Positions 13,448 through 15,798 of a stretch of DNA of 15,798 nucleotides are shown piece after piece (position 1 is the stretch's first letter; every line of letters begins with the position of its first letter). The position numbers were made by a program, and so were the translations under genes. This DNA comes from Patescibacteria group bacterium (GTDB lineage Bacteria > Patescibacteriota > Minisyncoccia > Phycocordibacterales > PALSA-1337). The stretch lies in contig JAUPUH010000041.1 of assembly GCA_030917665.1 (NCBI GenBank), positions 1 to 15,798 of the forward strand, written 5' to 3'. The notes beneath the pieces are model-generated. The model searched no databases. It saw nothing but the letters and a program-made list of their open reading frames with translations, and was not told the DNA's origin.

Positions 13448-13456
13448 ATGATACCA
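13448..13456 (-). promoter_or_regulatory. Possible extended -10 promoter of zwf, leaderless
   Basis: TGG-TATCAT on the minus strand (five of six, with extended TG) ends 8 nt before the zwf ATG. The sequence 17 bp upstream (TTCATC) is a poor -35 and lies in the pyrophosphatase gene. Read-through from that gene is also possible, since no terminator separates them. Confidence 0.5.
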
Positions 13457-13464
13457 CATTCGCT

Positions 13465-15459
13465 TTAGATGATGAATGCGACAATGAGAAGCGCAACAAT
13501 GTTGAGAATCTTGATCATCGGGTTGATTGCAGGACCTGCTGTGTCCTTGTATGGATCTCCAACTGTGTCTCCTGTAACGGCTGCCTTGTGAGCATCTCCA
13601 CCCTTTCCTCCATGATTTCCCTGTTCAATATGCTTCTTTGCATTGTCCCATGCACCTCCTCCAGATGTCATTGAGATAGCAACGAAAAGTCCTGTAACGA
13701 TAGAACCTACGAGAAGTCCTCCAAGAGCAATTGGACCGAGAGTAAATCCAACGAGTACTGGTACTACGACTGGGATAAGTGCGGGTACAATCATCTGCTT
13801 GATAGCTGCTGATGTCACAATATCCACGCATCGTGCATAGTCAGGCTTTGCAGTTCCAGCCATAATTCCTGGAATTTCTCGGAACTGTCGTCGAACTTCA
13901 TCAACAACTTGTCCTGCTGCTTTTCCTACTGACTCCATTGAAAGCGCTGCGAAGTAGTATGGAAGAAGACCTCCAATGAAGAGACCGACGATAACAAGAG
14001 GATTTCCGAGTTCAAATGAAAGGCCGTTTGCCTTCTGTGTGTACTCAGCGAAAAGCACAAGAGCTGCAAATCCTGCTGAACCGATAGCGTATCCCTTTGT
14101 AACTGCCTTTGTTGTATTTCCGACTGCATCAAGAGGATCTGTAATGTCTCGAACCTCCTTTGGAAGATTGGACATCTCTGCAATACCTCCAGCGTTGTCT
14201 GTAATAGGTCCGTACGCATCAATAGCAACGATGATTCCCGCCATTGAAAGCATGCTCATTGCTGCGATAGCAATACCGTAGAGGCCTGCGAAGTGGTATG
14301 TAAGAAGAATACCGGCAACGATGGTAATAAGAGGCCATGCTGTTGATTTCATTGAGATCGCAAGTCCTTGAATGATGTTTGTTCCGTGTCCTGAGTTTGA
14401 AGCGTGCGCGATAGATTGTACAGGCTTGTACTTTGTAGATGTGTAATATTCTGTAATAAGTACGAGGGCTGCTGTCACAAGAAGTCCGACGATTGCGCAT
14501 CCGAAAAGATCAAGAGTTTCATATCGTCCGTTTCCTGACATCATAAATCGAGTAACGAAGTAGAATGCGATCGCTGAAAGAACTCCAGCAACTGCAAGTC
14601 CCTTGTACATTGCTCCCATAATGTTTTGTGACTTTCCGAGCCTTACGAACCATGTTCCGATGATAGATGCGAAGATAGCAACACCTCCGAGAACAAGTGG
14701 GTATACAATAGCGCTTGTCATTGCTGATCCAGCTTCGCTAAATGTGACGACTGCAAGCATCATGGCTGCAATTGTTGTAACTGCGTATGTTTCAAAGAGG
14801 TCAGCTGCCATACCCGCACAGTCTCCGACATTGTCTCCAACGTTGTCAGCAATAACTCCAGGGTTTCGAGGATCATCCTCAGGAATTCCAGCTTCTACCT
14901 TTCCAACAAGGTCTGTTCCTACGTCAGCTGCCTTAGTAAAGATACCTCCTCCGAGTCGAGCAAATACTGAAATAAGGCTTGAACCGAATGCTAATCCGAT
15001 GAGAGATTCAACATGACCGGTAATTGCGTAAAATCCTGCCACACCGAGAAGTGCAAGTCCTACTACAAGAAGTCCTGTAACTGCTCCTCCGTTGAAAGCG
15101 AGTGTAAGTGCTTCACCGAGACCCTTTCGTGCAGCTTCAGCTGTTCGTACGTTTGCACGAACTGAAACGTTCATACCTATATATCCTGCAAGCGCTGAGA
15201 ATACTGCTCCGACGAGAAAGCCGAGGGCTGTCTCAAGTCCAAGAGTAGGCCAAAGAGCAATAAAAATGATTGCAGCGATGACAGCAATAGTCTTATACTG
15301 TCGGTTCAAATAGGCCTTTGCACCTTGCTGAATAGCAAGAGCAATTTCCTGCATCTTTTCATTCCCTGCTGGCTTCTTGAGAATGTTTCTTACCAAAAGG
15401 AGTCCGTACCCGATGCCAATAAATGAGCTTACGATCGCAAATATCACTGGAGCATTCAT
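13465..15459 (-). CDS. hppA: Membrane-bound proton-translocating pyrophosphatase, K+-independent type
   Basis: Hydrolyses pyrophosphate and pumps protons across the cytoplasmic membrane. The 664-aa protein is mostly membrane helices (about 16 expected for the family), starting with residues 4-24. The active-site signature is complete: DVGTDLVGKVE (179-189), DDPRNP (195-200), DNVGDNVGDCAGMAADLFE (205-223), DAYGPITDNAGGIAEM (414-429) and near the C-terminus GDTVGDPYKDTAGPAINP (630-647). In GNTTKAVTKGYAIG (447-460), Lys451 and Thr454 sit where K+-dependent enzymes have Ala and Gly/Ala, so the enzyme should work without potassium; this form is normally H+-specific. In a cell with limited respiration it would recover energy from PPi made by biosynthesis, including aminoacyl-tRNA formation. 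A palindrome overlaps its promoter. Confidence 0.96.
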   Translation of the reverse strand: MNAPVIFAIVSSFIGIGYGLLLVRNILKKPAGNEKMQEIALAIQQGAKAYLNRQYKTIAVIAAIIFIALWPTLGLETALGFLVGAVFSALAGYIGMNVSVRANVRTAEAARKGLGEALTLAFNGGAVTGLLVVGLALLGVAGFYAITGHVESLIGLAFGSSLISVFARLGGGIFTKAADVGTDLVGKVEAGIPEDDPRNPGVIADNVGDNVGDCAGMAADLFETYAVTTIAAMMLAVVTFSEAGSAMTSAIVYPLVLGGVAIFASIIGTWFVRLGKSQNIMGAMYKGLAVAGVLSAIAFYFVTRFMMSGNGRYETLDLFGCAIVGLLVTAALVLITEYYTSTKYKPVQSIAHASNSGHGTNIIQGLAISMKSTAWPLITIVAGILLTYHFAGLYGIAIAAMSMLSMAGIIVAIDAYGPITDNAGGIAEMSNLPKEVRDITDPLDAVGNTTKAVTKGYAIGSAGFAALVLFAEYTQKANGLSFELGNPLVIVGLFIGGLLPYYFAALSMESVGKAAGQVVDEVRRQFREIPGIMAGTAKPDYARCVDIVTSAAIKQMIVPALIPVVVPVLVGFTLGPIALGGLLVGSIVTGLFVAISMTSGGGAWDNAKKHIEQGNHGGKGGDAHKAAVTGDTVGDPYKDTAGPAINPMIKILNIVALLIVAFII

Positions 15460-15491
15460 AATTAATGGTTGATTAATCTAATTTATTAATT

Positions 15492-15510
15492 TTTATAACA
15501 CGTGTGATAA
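15492..15510 (-). promoter_or_regulatory. Extended -10 promoter with an overlapping 18-bp palindrome, upstream of hppA
   Basis: TGT-TATAAA (15492-15500, minus strand) is the -10; no good -35 is spaced at 16-18 bp (a TTGAAA is 21 bp away). It lies inside the near-perfect palindrome TTATaACACGTGTgATAA (15493-15510), which has an ACACGTGT core and one mismatched pair. A protein bound there would block or require-activate the promoter, so it is a candidate operator. The leader is about 25 nt. Confidence 0.55.
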
Positions 15511-15537
15511 TAACACATTTTCAAAATTTAGCCAGCA

Positions 15538-15561
15538 AAAACCGCCCTTGGAGGCGGTTTT
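15538..15561 (-). terminator. Rho-independent terminator of the Gly/Cys-rich protein gene
   Basis: AAAACCGCC (15538-15546) and GGCGGTTTT (15553-15561) form a perfect 9-bp stem with a 6-nt loop, with T-runs on both strands. It lies 15 bp after the stop at 15577. Confidence 0.92.
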
Positions 15562-15576
15562 CCTTGCCTAGCTTGA

Positions 15577-15798
15577 TTATTTAGTTAGACACAAATAAAC
15601 ATTAACTCCGCTAACCTGACTTCCTCCACCTGTAGAATATGCTGCTGGGCAGCCTGCACTTGTCGCAGCACCCCAAACTTGCTGGGCAGCCTGACAAACG
15701 AGGTGACCTCCACTTGGAGCACAGGGTACGCTGTATCCGCCCATTACGAGGCCAGCTGGAGTTCCTGCACCACCTCCACCAAGTTTTATGTAGACTGA
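15577..15798 (-). CDS. C-terminal end of a Gly/Cys-rich, probably exported protein (partial)
   Basis: An open frame enters from the right edge and stops at TAA 15577-15579, giving the last 73 residues. The tail is rich in Gly, Ala, Ser and Val with four cysteines: GYSVPCAPSGGHLVCQAAQQ, then TSAGCPAAYSTGGG and VNVYLCLTK at the end. This low-complexity, Cys-paired composition is typical of surface or secreted proteins (pilin-like or adhesin tails), where the cysteines could form disulfides. No specific family can be named from the tail alone. It is followed by a strong terminator and is therefore the end of its transcription unit. Confidence 0.7.
   Translation of the reverse strand, partial: SVYIKLGGGGAGTPAGLVMGGYSVPCAPSGGHLVCQAAQQVWGAATSAGCPAAYSTGGGSQVSGVNVYLCLTK

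Noticed and set aside
14603..15016. 137-aa plus-strand frame opposite hppA
   Set aside because: Antisense to the strictly conserved pyrophosphatase active-site region; Ser/Thr/Ala-rich product without recognisable features.
1..15798. Mobile elements, CRISPR arrays, prophage or toxin-antitoxin pairs
   Set aside because: No transposase, integrase, regularly spaced repeats, phage structural gene or recognisable toxin-antitoxin pair was seen in either strand.

Overview
The window looks like chromosomal DNA of a Candidate Phyla Radiation (Patescibacteria) bacterium, most likely of the Parcubacteria superphylum. That placement is an inference from gene content: a two-TM membrane protein resembling a CPR-restricted family (probably DUF8128), a sigma region 4 + HARE-HTH hybrid protein, a leucyl-tRNA synthetase carrying a Nudix domain, a uracil-DNA glycosylase whose four Fe-S cysteine positions are substituted, very small lineage-type proteins, and very short intergenic gaps. 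TGA works as a stop (mnmA, the 47-aa gene), so nothing points to the Gracilibacteria/Absconditabacteria code. No rRNA, tRNA, CRISPR array, insertion sequence or phage gene was found. Every gene I support lies on the minus strand, so transcription runs from high to low coordinates.

Layout, read in the direction of transcription. 15798-15577: C-terminal end of a Gly/Cys-rich, probably exported protein, closed by a strong terminator. 15459-12048: a membrane H+-pumping pyrophosphatase (K+-independent signature), then glucose-6-phosphate dehydrogenase (zwf). 12021-11419: two small proteins (75 aa soluble helical, 109 aa with an N-terminal membrane anchor), then a terminator. 11418-11161: a 258-bp gene-free stretch with three hairpins. 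11155-9533: the GTPase YchF/OLA1 and two small membrane proteins (47 and 66 aa). 9462-6616: leuS with the Nudix insertion. 6542-5496: the sigma4-HARE regulator and a perfect terminator. 5422-3140: DUF8128-like protein and mltG, 3 bp apart. 3113-2061: mnmA, coupled by an ATGA overlap to an ATP-cone/Mrr-type nuclease (2064-1222). 1200-1: a nucleoside-deoxyribosyltransferase-like protein, the family-4-like uracil-DNA glycosylase and the start of a short-chain dehydrogenase, all overlapping.

The genes combine ordinary housekeeping (leucyl-tRNA charging, tRNA wobble-uridine thiolation, peptidoglycan strand processing, ribosome-associated GTPase, NADPH supply, PPi-driven proton pumping) with a nucleic-acid maintenance group at the low-coordinate end (nuclease, nucleotide-hydrolase-like protein, uracil glycosylase).

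The most striking non-coding pattern is promoter layout. At least eight genes have a sigma70-type -10 box ending only 6-11 nt before the start codon, and I see no Shine-Dalgarno motif before any start codon I examined. This predicts largely leaderless mRNAs. Several promoters carry an extended -10, and the same 9-mer GTGTTATAA recurs at three of them. In two places the -35 of one gene lies inside the terminator hairpin of the gene before it.
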